Below, piece after piece: positions 35,492 to 45,543 of a stretch of DNA of 64,000 nucleotides. Source of the DNA: Bifidobacterium sp. B4142 (lineage in GTDB: Bacteria > Actinomycetota > Actinomycetes > Actinomycetales > Bifidobacteriaceae); contig NZ_JAFNMJ010000006.1 in NCBI RefSeq assembly GCF_026537325.1, forward strand, positions 1-64,000, given 5' to 3'. Within the stretch, counting starts at the first letter, position 1. The number at the start of each line of letters is the position of its first letter. Below the pieces are notes generated by a model that did not search any database, was not told where the DNA came from, and worked only from the letters and a program-made list of their open reading frames with translations. A program made the position numbers and the translations under genes.

Positions 35492-38400
35492 TCAGTGCTC
35501 GTGTCGGACGTTCGTCCTTCCACCTTGTCCACTTTGCATTTCAACCCGCTGACGTTTTGCGGCCAAGCCACTGATTGCGGCCAGCGATCCAGCCAAGATG
35601 GTGATCAGGATGCCTGTTTCTCCTGTCAAGGGCAGGACGCCATAGTGGATGAAACGGAAGGCATTGGTCTCATCCTCGGGTTGTGGAGCCCCATTGAGCG
35701 TCCAAGTGATGCTGACAGTCGTGTCGCCGGCCTGGTGGTTTGGCGTCAGCACGGTCCATGCGCCGTCCTCCTGCCCCGTGAAGCTTGGACTGGTTCCTCT
35801 GGTGTTTCCGAATTTCACTGTGGATGGGATACCGAGTCTGAAGGGGAAGAGTGCGTCGACAGGGGAATAGGCTGTCTGCGTTGCATTGTTGCCCAAGCGT
35901 CCTTGGCCGTTGTCTCCCCAGCCCAAGGTGCTGCCGCTGGAGGCTATAGCCAGAGTGTGGTCAGTGCCAGCACTGACCTTGACGAAGTGGTCGATGCCTG
36001 ATGGATTGCCCATCTTGGTTGGCTTGTTCAGGCTGCCTGTATTTCCGGTCCCCAGCATGCCTGATGAGTTTTGACCCCAGCCCCAGATGTTTCCGTTCTG
36101 GTCCAGAGCCAGTGAATTGCCGCTAGCTCTGCTGGCTGTCAACTGAGTGAACATGCTGACGTTTGTAGGCATGGCTACCAGGGACGGAGCAGTCCTTATG
36201 TTGGTGTCGCTCAGGCCGAGCTCTCCATTGCTGTTTCCGCCCCAGGACCATAGGCGTCCCAGCTCATCGAGGGCGAAGGAGTGGCCTGTGCTTGCCAATA
36301 TTTGCACAGGCTTGAAGCCGCCTGTCGGGTTGGTGTCTGGCTTGGCCTGGACAGGTATGGAGGTGAAACCATTGAGTGTTACATCGCTCGTGTTGCCGAG
36401 GACACCGTTCTGGTTCGATCCCCAGCCCCAGGCATGGCCTTGGGTGTCAGTCGCCAGGGAATGTGAACCGCCCGCACTGACCTGTGCATAGCGGAATCCC
36501 GTCGTTTCGCCTTGCGGAGTTGCAACCTGGACGGGTCTGGTGGCGATTCCTGTCGTCGCTACAGTGCTAGAAGGAACGCCTAGTTTGCCGAACTCATTGG
36601 ATCCCCAGCCCCAGGCTCTGCCCTGCTCGTCTACGGCGAGGACATGAGTGATTCCCGCGCTGATACCAATGAGACTGAAGTTTGTTGCCGTCATCCCGCT
36701 TGGGGCTTGCACGCGAATCGGGCTCGAGCTGTATGCAGCTGAGCCATTGGTAGCAACGGCATTGTTGCCCAGCTGTCCGGAGCTGTTGAGTCCCCATGCC
36801 CAGACGTGGCCCTGTCCATCCAGAGCCAATGAGAAGGCTCTTCCCGCACTGACCTGTGTGAATCGGATTACGCCTGTCGGTTTGGGAATCTGAACCGGCG
36901 TCAAGCGGTCCGTTGTGGTCCCATCGCCCAGCTGTCCGTATTTATTGGCCCCCCAAGAATAGACGTTTCCATCCGATCCGAGAGCCAATGAATGATCGTC
37001 GCCGGCACTGACTTGGCTGAACCTAATGCCCCGTGCTGCAGGTGGTATCAGGATCACCTTGGTCTGACCGCTGTCGGGACCCTGCTTGGGAGAGGTGGTC
37101 CATTGCCCGGCGCCTGCCGTCCAGTGGGCTGTCAGTTTCGTGGGACCCTTGACGGGGGAAGAAAAGTCGTAGGCCGCATCGCCGTTGAACCAGCCGTCGA
37201 ATAGGAAGCCCGGTCGGGTCGGGTCTTGATCTGGTCTGGGAACCGTTTGGTCCTCGATGACCGACTGACTGGTGGTCTGGCTGCCGTCAGCCTTATCGAA
37301 AGAGACGACATATCTGGGCGGGTCATAGGTGTAATTCAGGATTTCATCGAACTGCTGGCCATAGAGATTCCAGGTAATGGTCGCATCTACTCGCCCCTTC
37401 CTATGAGCTGGGGTCATCACCTGCCAGTTCGTACCTGCTTTTTTGATATCGTTGACCAGTGTTTGGTCGAATTTGACCGCAGTAACATCTGGCGAAAGCG
37501 GGAAAGCAGCCAAGCTTGGTGTCAGCCTCATCGCCTGCTTATTATCCGTACCTATAGGAACGTCTGGATCACCTAACTGTCCGCCGTTGTTCCATCCCCA
37601 GGTGTACAGGTTTCCATCTGATCCTAATGCAGATGATTCTTCCCATCCTGCATTGATCTGAGCCCAAGTGAATTTCTGGGCAGTTGTAGATGTTGGTTGA
37701 TTGACAATGTGTGGTCTATTGATGTATGAACCGTCGGTGCTTATATCTTTGATACCTAGTTGGCCGTGATCGTTTCGTCCCCAGGAATAGAGATTGCCGT
37801 CCGAGCCAATGGCTAGGACGTGAGAGTCTCTTATCATGACTCGTATCCAGGTAAACCCTGACGGTGCTCCGTTGGGTGGAGATATTAAAGTGGGTGTTTT
37901 TCTATCTTCTGCATTGCTGCCATCTCCTAGCCGTCCGTATCCGTTCCATCCCCAAGCGTAAAGATCTCCATTCGTGCTGATTGCGAAACAAGATGTATCT
38001 CCCGCGTTGAACTGGGAGAAGGTAACGCCGGCGGGTTGGTGGACCTGAACAGGAGTAGATCGCGGAATATCGGTCCCATCTCCTAGCCGTCCGTATCCGT
38101 TCCATCCCCAAGCGTACAAGTTGTTATCTGAGCCTAGGGCAAAAGAGTTATACCGTCCAGCACTTAACTGAGTGAAAGTGACTCCTGCTGGCCTGCTGAC
38201 AAGTACAGGTTTGCTGCTATACGCATCGGAATTATCGGTGCCAGTAGGGACGCTGGTGTTGCCGAGCTGGCTGTACTCGTTCCATCCCCAGGCATAGAGA
38301 TTGTGATCTGAGCCTAATGCCAGGGTGTGATCCCATCGGGTGCTTACTTGGGTCCAGGTAAATCCATTTGAGACACCGGCAGGCTTCGGAACCTGGATAG

Positions 38401-39339
38401 GAGCCGACCGGTTTGTGGTAGTTCCATCGCCAAGTTGTCCACGGGTATTGTTCCCCCAAGCATAGAGGTTACCGTCAGAACCTATAGCGAAAGAGGAATG
38501 GTCGCCAGCGGCAATGGTAGTGAAAGTGAATTGGGCTGACGTATTGGCCGGCTTGTTTATTTTCACTGGTGTTTGTCGCAGAGTGTTGGTGCTGTCGCCC
38601 AATTGTCCTGAACTATTATCACCCCAGGCGTAGAGGTTTTCATCCGACCCAAGAGCCAAGGAATGGGTTGCTCCTGATGTGATTTGAGAGAATTTGATGC
38701 CACGGATTGCTGGGGGAGTCAGTGTCACTGCAGTATTTCCCGATGCAGCTCCGTGCGCAGGTGCCAGAGACCAATGGCCATCGCCGGCTGTCCATTTTGC
38801 AGTCAGCTTCAGGTTGCTGGTGACGGGCTGGTTGAAGTCGTAGGCTACCTGGCCCGTAAACCAGCCGTCGAAGAGGTATCCGTGCTTGGTGGGATCTGTC
38901 GGTCGTTTCGCCAGACCTCCCGAAGGGATAATTTGTGCGACAGGGGCTTCTGTGTCAGCTTGGACCGTGTCAAAGGTGACCGAACATTGACTATTGGGGC
39001 AGGAGCTTATCGACCGAGTGGAAAGAGCGGGGCTTGCTGAGTCTAGTGAAGTGGGGGAGGGCAAAGCCGGAGAGGGTGTTAGTTGAATAGAGGAATCCAG
39101 CTTTTGAGTTATAGGTGGTGTGGAAATATTAGAGGGAATTTGAGTAGAGCCAGGTATACTTGAAGTCCCCCCCCCCCCCCCGTCCCCGGATTTTTCATGC
39201 TTTGCGATGCTATTGGGGATGCGGTGGCATCTGCCTGTGCTAGGTCAATCCACGAAAGGTTTGCCAATATAAACCCTGATACGATAATAGCTATAAGAGA
39301 AGCAATGCAGCATGCGCGATTCTTATATAACAATTGCAT
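35492..39339 (-). CDS. phase-variable LPLTG-anchored surface protein with two RCC1 propellers (frame OFF at a poly-G run)
   Basis: The true start is ATG 39339, preceded by AAAAGGA. It gives a signal peptide (MQLLYKNRACCIASLIAIIV...). After 52 codons the frame enters G15 (39167-39181 on the complement) and ends at 39109. The rest is open in another frame from directly after the run to 35492 without a stop. With G16 or G13 the frames join into about 1,282 residues. Order after the run: Ser/Pro/Thr-rich linker, InlB-type repeat (GYLFDGWFTGQVAYDFNQPV), seven RCC1 repeats (pattern SLALGSDxNLYAWGxNxxGQLG), a second InlB-type repeat (GFLFDGWFNGDAAYDFSSPV), seven more RCC1 repeats, an Ig-like stretch, LPLTGETG, a hydrophobic span and a basic tail. 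Two seven-repeat sets imply two closed seven-bladed propellers. The likely role is adhesion (inference). A sequencing error in the run is the main alternative. Confidence 0.88.
39167..39181 (-). repeat. poly-G tract (G15) inside the RCC1 surface gene
   Basis: Fifteen C on the plus strand, read as G in the gene, at the exact junction between the signal-peptide frame and the long downstream frame. Length 3n+1 restores one continuous frame; the present 15 does not. Confidence 0.93.
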
Positions 39340-39533
39340 ACGGTCCTTTTCAAAAGCAACAGCGCATACAACATTGCAACTGCATCTCCGACTCAATCCG
39401 CACGGCCAACGTGTATGTCGCTCAATTATGATTAGTTTATCACAGCTCTGGAATACCGAGGTTTCAGTGATGGCCTTCTCTCGCTTGACGATCGGATTAT
39501 CAGCAGGTAATTGGAACAGGTCGTGTCTCAGGC

Positions 39534-39575
39534 AAAAAAGAACTTCCGGTAAGCCGAACTAGCCTACCGGAAGTT
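39534..39575 (-). terminator. intrinsic terminator of the G5/transglycosylase gene
   Basis: On the minus strand AACTTCCGGTA and TACCGGAAGTT form a perfect 11-bp stem with a 13-base loop, followed by C and six T (39539-39534). It lies 26 bp after the stop of the gene at 39601. Confidence 0.92.
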
Positions 39576-39600
39576 CCTGGTTGAGTTGTATGAAAACGAA

Positions 39601-40608
39601 TCAGTACCAGTTGGATGACTGGGAATGAGCCCATGCGCCACAGGGTGTCCCATAGCGGCCCTGGATATAGTCCAGTCCCCAGACGATCTGAGTGTGGGCG
39701 TCTGTCTGCCAGTTGGGGCCGGCCGAGGCCATCTTGCTGCCGGGCAACGCTTGTGGAATGCCATAGGCGCCTGAGGGGTTGGCGGCATTGGTCCGCCAAC
39801 CGGACTCCTTGTTCCACAGCTGCACCAGGCAGGTGAACTGGTCTTCGCCCCAGCCGCGGGAGGCGACCACATCGTGGGCGATGCTCTGGGCTTCGCCTAC
39901 AGGCGTCGTGGTGGTAGTCGAGCCGGACTGTGCAGGGGTTCCGCCACCAGTGCCCACCAGGATTACCTTATCGACGGGGACGGTCTTAACGAAGGATGCG
40001 AAGATATTGCTGGCCAGATGTTTGCTGCCGGCTTCGGTGACCAGGCTAGTGGTCTCCATGACGCCATTCTGCCCCTCAGTCTTGACCTTGGTGGTGCCTG
40101 CCGGCAGGGAGTCGGTCTTTTCTTCGATGGTGTTGAAGGGGATGGGCGACTCGTCAGTTTTGACTTGGGCGTTGGCCCGGTCGATGCGGATGATGGTCTT
40201 CTCGTTGATGCGAGTGGTCAGCGACGGGGCGATCTGGTCTCCCGGCTGCAGGGTAATGTCCCCGGCTTCCAGCACGGATTTGACATCGGTGAAGCCGTTG
40301 CCCAGCACCACCTTGTTCTTCCCGTTGATCTGCACATTCACGTAGGATGTACCGGAGTTGGCACCGCCCGCACCATTGCGGATGGCCTGCCTAGTGCTGC
40401 TGCGGGACACCGTGCCAAGATCCTGGGTGGCGGAATAGGATGTTACGCCGGACTTGGCCGAGTTCTCAGTGGATGCGTAGAAGTCGCGCGAGGCGAAACC
40501 CGCGCCAATGACCATACCGAGAACAGTAACACCGGCGGCTAGACGCAGCCACTGACGCTTGGTCAGAGCCTTGACCGCACTCATCCGTCCTCTACGGTGG
40601 TTCGCCAT
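39601..40608 (-). CDS. secreted G5-domain lytic transglycosylase (Rpf-like)
   Basis: Probable peptidoglycan-cleaving enzyme of 335 residues. The N-terminus has a basic stretch and a membrane/signal segment (about residues 22-40). A ubiquitin-like DUF348 module (VNVQINGKNKVVLGNGFTDV) and a G5 domain (about 150-215) follow, then a Gly/Thr linker and a C-terminal lysozyme-like domain with the probable catalytic Glu in LWNKESGWRTNAANPSGAYG. This domain order is common in actinobacterial Rpf-like proteins. GGAG precedes the ATG. A strong terminator follows, so the RCC1 gene downstream is transcribed separately. Confidence 0.88.
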   Translation of the reverse strand: MANHRRGRMSAVKALTKRQWLRLAAGVTVLGMVIGAGFASRDFYASTENSAKSGVTSYSATQDLGTVSRSSTRQAIRNGAGGANSGTSYVNVQINGKNKVVLGNGFTDVKSVLEAGDITLQPGDQIAPSLTTRINEKTIIRIDRANAQVKTDESPIPFNTIEEKTDSLPAGTTKVKTEGQNGVMETTSLVTEAGSKHLASNIFASFVKTVPVDKVILVGTGGGTPAQSGSTTTTTPVGEAQSIAHDVVASRGWGEDQFTCLVQLWNKESGWRTNAANPSGAYGIPQALPGSKMASAGPNWQTDAHTQIVWGLDYIQGRYGTPCGAWAHSQSSNWY

Positions 40609-40757
40609 TACTCTCCTCTGTTGGACCGACAGATCCTCAGTGATCAGTCGATTTAATGCTTCTTATCGACCGCATGCTTCCGGTAAGACCGAAATGGTCA
40701 CTGGACAAATACATCTCTATTTTAGTACAAACCTGCCTTGGAGCCAACTCGACCGGC

Positions 40758-41102
40758 TCAGGGCTGCGCAGGGGTTGACAAATCGGCCTTACGTGCCTGG
40801 TTGATCAGGTCGTCCAGATCCGAAGACCTGAGCGCGCCGGCCTGCTTGAAGATGATCTGCCCCTGCTTGGTGATCATCAGCGTGGGCACCGCCTGGATGT
40901 CGGCCGCCGCGGCCAAATCCCGATTCTGGTCGATATCCACTTTACCGAAGACGATGTCGGTGTTGGCCTGCGAAGCCTTCTCGAAAATGGGGCCAAAGGC
41001 CTTGCAGGGCCCGCACCAGGTGGCCCAGAAGTCAATCAGCACCAGGTCGTTGTCCTTGATGGTCTGCTCGAAGTTTTCCGAAGTGATAGTCGTGGTGGTC
41101 AT
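40758..41102 (-). CDS. trxA: thioredoxin
   Basis: Cytosolic dithiol reductant of 114 residues with the active site WCGPCK (Cys30, Cys33), the preceding VLIDFWAT strand, the cis-Pro in VPTLM and the terminal helix. The ATG at 41102 follows AAGGAG and gives the usual thioredoxin length; the open frame further upstream is not needed. It is transcribed alone, divergent from the DUF4916 gene. Confidence 0.95.
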   Translation of the reverse strand: MTTTTITSENFEQTIKDNDLVLIDFWATWCGPCKAFGPIFEKASQANTDIVFGKVDIDQNRDLAAAADIQAVPTLMITKQGQIIFKQAGALRSSDLDDLINQARKADLSTPAQP

Positions 41103-41273
41103 AATGACGCTCCTTGAAGTCGCTTGACTGTCGCGCGGGAAGCTCCCGTGTTTAGCAACCGCTTTCAACCATCAGCATTTCATCAAGGCTGGAGAAAGCG
41201 CCCGAATATGCTCTGGGTGGAGATGTCCGTCGGGGTCCCGTGGGCGGTCAAGCCTGGTGCGGATAATGGAACC

Positions 41274-41903
41274 ATGCCAGTGCTGAACGACGAGATTCCC
41301 GATGATGACGACTTCGATGCCGATCGCGACCGTGGCGCCTTCTCGCACATCACTCCAGAGGACTTCAACCGGGGTTTTTCGGGTTCGAATCCTCCCGGAT
41401 GGCTGGACCGTGATGCCATTGACCGTGCGCGGCGATGCCTACCCATGCCCTATGTGGAGGTAGTGCCGGTTCGCGTGGATGAAATGAGCGCTGTCACCCA
41501 AGTGGGCACTCTTCTGCGCGTGGATGATCAGGGCAACATTGAACGCACCCTGATCACCGGACGGATCCTCTACCATGAAACCATCAGGGAGGCTCTGGCC
41601 AGAAACATCGCCAAGGATCTGGGCCAGCTGGCCCTGCCTATGCTGCCTGCCAGCCCACAGCCCTTCACCGTGGCTGAGTTCTTCCCCACACCGGGGGTCT
41701 CGGAGTACTACGACCCCCGCCAGCATGCCATCGCTCTGTGTTATCTGGTGCCGGTGGCCGGGGACTGCAAGCCCCAGGACGAGACCCTGGATGTGGAGTG
41801 GATCGATCCCAAGGCGGATATGCTGGAGTCCTTCATGAGCCAGATGCCTGGTGGGCACGGCAAGGTGCTGATGAGCGCCCTGACCTGGGCTGGTGCACTA
41901 TGA
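41274..41903 (+). CDS. DUF4916 (Nudix-related) protein
   Basis: A 209-residue protein, acidic at the N-terminus (NDEIPDDDDFDADRDRG), that matches the actinobacterial DUF4916 family: PPGWLDRDAIDRARRCLPMPYVEVVPVRVDE and LLRVDDQGNIERTLITGRIL. These resemble Nudix folds, but the classical Nudix box is absent, so hydrolase activity is doubtful. The ATG at 41274 was chosen because upstream residues are not family-like. It overlaps the next gene by four bases (ATGA), and that gene overlaps nudC the same way. Confidence 0.8.
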   Translation: MPVLNDEIPDDDDFDADRDRGAFSHITPEDFNRGFSGSNPPGWLDRDAIDRARRCLPMPYVEVVPVRVDEMSAVTQVGTLLRVDDQGNIERTLITGRILYHETIREALARNIAKDLGQLALPMLPASPQPFTVAEFFPTPGVSEYYDPRQHAIALCYLVPVAGDCKPQDETLDVEWIDPKADMLESFMSQMPGGHGKVLMSALTWAGAL

Positions 41904-42784
41904 GCCGTGAAACCTTGGAGGCGGGCATGAACATCGTCAATACCGTATATCGACAAGGGGAGGGGCTGCCCTTGGTGCTGGTCCATGCTTTCCCTGTGGA
42001 CCACCGCATGTGGAATCGGTGTGCGGCCTTGCTGATTGACCAGGCGGATCGTGCTGGTATGGCCCCCTTTCCTGTCTTTGCGCCAGATATGCCCGGAGCA
42101 GGCGATTGCCCCCTGCCTGAGCCGGCGTCCTGCGGCCCGGCAGACTCTGATGGCGCCCTGCCTAGTGCTCTGGATGCCATGGCTCGAGCCTTTGTGGATA
42201 TGGTCGCCGCCACGGGGGCGCAGAAGGCCATCTGGGTCGGACTTTCCATGGGAGGCTACCTGGTCGAAGCCATAGCCAGACTTTATCCACAGATGGCGGC
42301 CGGGCTGGCCCTGTGCGACACCACCATGATGGCTGACCGTCCAGTCTCCCGGGCCAACCGGCTGCGGATCGCCCAAACTTGTGAGGTGGAGGGGACGCTG
42401 GATCCGGTCATGCACTTCGCCAGGCCTCAGGAGGGCGATTCCAAGGTCAAGCGTTCGTCTGCTTTCGTGCAGACCATGACCGAATGGATACAGTCCCAGG
42501 ATCCTCGCGGCATCGCCTGGCGAGAGCGGATGGCTGCAGGCCGCCCGGATCAGAGCGATCTTGTCGGCCGCATCAGGGTGCCCGTGGCTCTGGTCAGCGG
42601 TCGCTGCGATCCATCCAGCCCCCCACGTGCCATGGAGCCTCTGGCCCAGGCCATGCTTCAGGCAGGAACCGACGTTACTTTTACCGCTATCGACGACTGT
42701 GGCCACTTCAGCGCCGTCGAGCATCCGCATCAGGTGGCCGTTGCCCTGTTGGATCTGGTTCGTCGCGTGGGGAGGCTCTCATGA
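41900..42784 (+). CDS. alpha/beta-hydrolase
   Basis: The 294-residue protein has the alpha/beta-hydrolase layout: oxyanion region VLVHAFPVDHRMW, nucleophile Ser in VGLSMGGYLVEA, acid Asp in SGRCDPSSPP and His in DDCGHFSAVEHP. It may be an esterase or thioesterase; the substrate cannot be read. It overlaps both neighbours by four bases, so DUF4916, hydrolase and nudC form one coupled operon. An internal ATG at 41929 is an alternative start nearer the usual family N-terminus. Confidence 0.85.
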   Translation: MSRETLEAGMNIVNTVYRQGEGLPLVLVHAFPVDHRMWNRCAALLIDQADRAGMAPFPVFAPDMPGAGDCPLPEPASCGPADSDGALPSALDAMARAFVDMVAATGAQKAIWVGLSMGGYLVEAIARLYPQMAAGLALCDTTMMADRPVSRANRLRIAQTCEVEGTLDPVMHFARPQEGDSKVKRSSAFVQTMTEWIQSQDPRGIAWRERMAAGRPDQSDLVGRIRVPVALVSGRCDPSSPPRAMEPLAQAMLQAGTDVTFTAIDDCGHFSAVEHPHQVAVALLDLVRRVGRLS

Positions 42785-43818
42785 GCAATCCTAAAACGGT
42801 CTTCTCCCCGTTGGCACTCACCGAGCCCCTGCCCTTCCTGCCCCTGGCACAGGGGGATGTGGACTACGACACGGCATCGCGGCCGCAGCCCGGTCTGCTT
42901 GACCACCTGCTGGACCAGGACGGCACGGGGGTCATCCTGGTGAGGGGCGAGAAGGTGGCCGTGCCCAGGGGGGAGGGAGCCTTGTCTGGCCGCACCGGAG
43001 CCAGCATCCGTCTGGCCACACTGCCCGCTGCATACTTGCGGGGTCCTCTAGCAAGCTCGACAGACCAGTTCGAGCCGCCCTGCTACTACCTGGGGAAGGC
43101 CGACCAGCAGGCCTGGCTGGCCCTGGATCTGGATCTAGCCTGTGCCGGTCGGGTCGTCCATGACCCTCTTCGTGACCTGGTTCAGGCTGCGGATCAGCGC
43201 TTCGACTGGCTTGGCCTGCGCGAGTATGCCCCTCATGGACATCCGCGTCAGGTGGGCCTGGCAATCTGCGCAGTCGCTCTGTCCGTATGGCATGGACTCC
43301 AGGTCTTCTGTCCCCACTGTGGCGCACCGGTTCATCCCTGCCAGGCTGGATGGGCTCAGATCTGCCAGGGGAATGTGTCGGGGGACAGACACACGCTCTT
43401 TCCCCGCATCGAGCCCGCAGTGATCATGACCGTGGTGGACGGCCATGATCGGCTTCTGCTCCAGCACAACCGGAAGTGGGTTCCTGGCTTTCGTTCGGTC
43501 ACTGCTGGATTCGTTGAGGCTGGAGAGAATCTGGAGCATGCAGGCCGGCGTGAGGCTCTGGAAGAGGTGGGCCTGAATTTGGGGGAGATGCGTTACCTGG
43601 GCTCTCAGCCCTGGCCTTTCCCCTCCTCCCTGATGGTGGCCTTCAAGGCCAGATCCCTGAATACGAATATCCGGGTGGATGGTCAGGAGACCGAGGATGC
43701 CGGCTGGTTCACACGGGAGGAATTCAGCAATGCTCTGGCCTCGGGCCGGTTGCACATACCCCAGGCGGCCAGTGTTGCCAGACATATGATTGAACAATGG
43801 TATGGCAGCGAGCTCTGA
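42781..43818 (+). CDS. nudC: NAD+ diphosphatase / NAD-capped RNA decapping hydrolase
   Basis: Splits NAD(H) to NMN(H) and AMP and can remove NAD caps from RNA. The 345-residue protein has a zinc-ribbon start CPHCGAPVHPC, the Nudix box GFVEAGENLEHAGRREALEE with the following VGL, and the NudC-specific SQPWPFPSSLM. It overlaps the hydrolase gene by four bases. The N-terminal third is long and divergent, as in actinobacterial NudC. Confidence 0.92.
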   Translation: MSNPKTVFSPLALTEPLPFLPLAQGDVDYDTASRPQPGLLDHLLDQDGTGVILVRGEKVAVPRGEGALSGRTGASIRLATLPAAYLRGPLASSTDQFEPPCYYLGKADQQAWLALDLDLACAGRVVHDPLRDLVQAADQRFDWLGLREYAPHGHPRQVGLAICAVALSVWHGLQVFCPHCGAPVHPCQAGWAQICQGNVSGDRHTLFPRIEPAVIMTVVDGHDRLLLQHNRKWVPGFRSVTAGFVEAGENLEHAGRREALEEVGLNLGEMRYLGSQPWPFPSSLMVAFKARSLNTNIRVDGQETEDAGWFTREEFSNALASGRLHIPQAASVARHMIEQWYGSEL

Positions 43819-43899
43819 CCTGTTTGGGAAGGCCCGTGCCTTTGGGTTTGGTTCTGTCGTAAAATATTTTGTGGAAATGTAAGTAGCGAAAGGTGCGTT

Positions 43900-45504
43900 A
43901 TGGCCATGGAGGGGCAAGAAGAGCCTCGTATTCCGGATGTCGACCAGACTGAAACTGTGACCATGCCGCCCGCGACCGGTAACGGGCCCGACCCAGTGGA
44001 CCTGTTCGCCGACGAACAAGCAGAGCGGGCTTTCGGCGCAGGTGCCAGCGACAAGACTCCTTCGAGTGGTCATCGAGGACGCACTATCCTGGCCATGTCG
44101 CTTCTGGCTGTGCTGATTCTGGTAGGCTGCTGGTTCGGCGTTCGTGCTTTCTTCCGTGATCGGGTGGCCCCCGGCGTCACCTTAGGCGGAAAGGTCATGA
44201 TGGGCCGGACCAGCGACCAAGTCCGGCGGATCGTCGATCAGCAGGTGCGCGACTCCCAGGTGGAGCTCAAAGGCAATGGCGCCTCTGCGCGGGCTGGGTT
44301 GAAGGATTTGGGCGTGAGCGTGGATCAGGATGCCACAGTCACAAGAGTCATGACAGCCAAGGGCTCTGCAGGCCTCTCCCGGCTCAACCCCTTCTATAGC
44401 GAGGCGGTGCCGCTGGTGGCAGAACGGGATCAATTGGCCATGAATAAGTATTTGACTGAACGTTTCATCCCCAGTCAAGATCGCTCTGTTCCTTCCACCA
44501 TCGTCTTTGATTCCGGTGCTCATGCTTTTAGAGCCCAGGAGGGACGTGGCGGCAAGGGGGCTGAACTGGGCCGTGTGCAGAGTGCTGTCTCCTCCTTGAT
44601 AGACCAGCCAGGCAGGCAGCTGGCTGTTGGGCTGGTCTACAAGGATGTGGGCATGCCCATCAGCCTGGACACCGCCAATCAGGTGGCATCTCAAGCCAAC
44701 CAACGGCTGGCCAAGGATCTGGTCATCAAGGGAGCTGATGACGATGTCATGACTGTTCCGGCCGCCACTGTAGCCACCTGGGTCAAGCCGGTGACAGACC
44801 TCAGCAAGGGAACCATGGAGCTGGGCTTCGATCGGCAGGCCATCCAGCAGTATCTGGATCAGGAGCTAGCTCGGCATCTGGATCGGGATATGGTCACCGC
44901 CGTCAATGTCAAGAACACCAAGGGCGATGTAGTGGCTGAGACCACCAAGGGCGTAGACGGGGTCCGTGTTACGAATGTGCCCGCCACAGCTGATCTGGTC
45001 GTCAAGGCCCTGGTCCAGGGCGACGTGAACCCGATCCAGGCGAGCGCTGAGGTCACGCCTCACAAGGAGCAGACTCGGGTGGCCCGCTATGACGTGCCTG
45101 ACGGCGACATCTGGATCCGAGTCAACCTGAGCGATCAGACAGCCACCGCCTACCATGGGACCACCGAGGTTAAGGCCTTCCCTATCTGTTCGGGCAAGCC
45201 CTATGACGGGGACTGGTCAGATACAGGCACTTTCTTCATCAATGTGCGCTATACCGTTCAGACCATGCGCGGCCCCGGCTACGTGTCGCCCAATGTCAGA
45301 TGGGTCTCCTACTACAATGGCAGCGAGGGCTTCCATACGGCCGATTGGAACTACGGAGGCATTGCCAAGGGCGACCCCACTCACTACGGATCACACGGCT
45401 GCATCAACATGTATGAGCAGGATGCCAAATGGATCTACGACAACGCACCGGTCGGGACCATGGTCAAGGTGGAGGGACAGGTTCCGCCAGGTCCGGCCCG
45501 ATAG
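43900..45504 (+). CDS. L,D-transpeptidase (YkuD domain)
   Basis: Cell-wall enzyme forming 3-3 peptidoglycan crosslinks or attaching proteins. The 534-residue protein has an acidic cytosolic start, a membrane segment (62-83), two tandem PG-binding-type regions (about 90-380; GVTLGGKVMMG opens the first) and a C-terminal YkuD domain with SHGCINM, whose Cys501 is the catalytic residue. GAAAGG lies before the ATG at 43900. It is monocistronic, followed by gcvH after 39 bp. Confidence 0.92.
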   Translation: MAMEGQEEPRIPDVDQTETVTMPPATGNGPDPVDLFADEQAERAFGAGASDKTPSSGHRGRTILAMSLLAVLILVGCWFGVRAFFRDRVAPGVTLGGKVMMGRTSDQVRRIVDQQVRDSQVELKGNGASARAGLKDLGVSVDQDATVTRVMTAKGSAGLSRLNPFYSEAVPLVAERDQLAMNKYLTERFIPSQDRSVPSTIVFDSGAHAFRAQEGRGGKGAELGRVQSAVSSLIDQPGRQLAVGLVYKDVGMPISLDTANQVASQANQRLAKDLVIKGADDDVMTVPAATVATWVKPVTDLSKGTMELGFDRQAIQQYLDQELARHLDRDMVTAVNVKNTKGDVVAETTKGVDGVRVTNVPATADLVVKALVQGDVNPIQASAEVTPHKEQTRVARYDVPDGDIWIRVNLSDQTATAYHGTTEVKAFPICSGKPYDGDWSDTGTFFINVRYTVQTMRGPGYVSPNVRWVSYYNGSEGFHTADWNYGGIAKGDPTHYGSHGCINMYEQDAKWIYDNAPVGTMVKVEGQVPPGPAR

Positions 45505-45543
45505 GTGCAACTGTCGCGGCAGACGGCCGAGTAGGCTGGAACC

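Noticed and set aside
35900-38700. Repeated DNA blocks that could look like a repeat array
   Set aside because: They are the coding repeats of RCC1 units; spacing and sequence vary and there are no CRISPR-type identical repeats or cas genes.
39167-39181. Reading the frame break in the RCC1 gene as simple gene decay
   Set aside because: Both sides are otherwise intact, the break is exactly at a homopolymer, and all anchoring and repeat features are preserved, which fits a switch or a length-call error better than decay.
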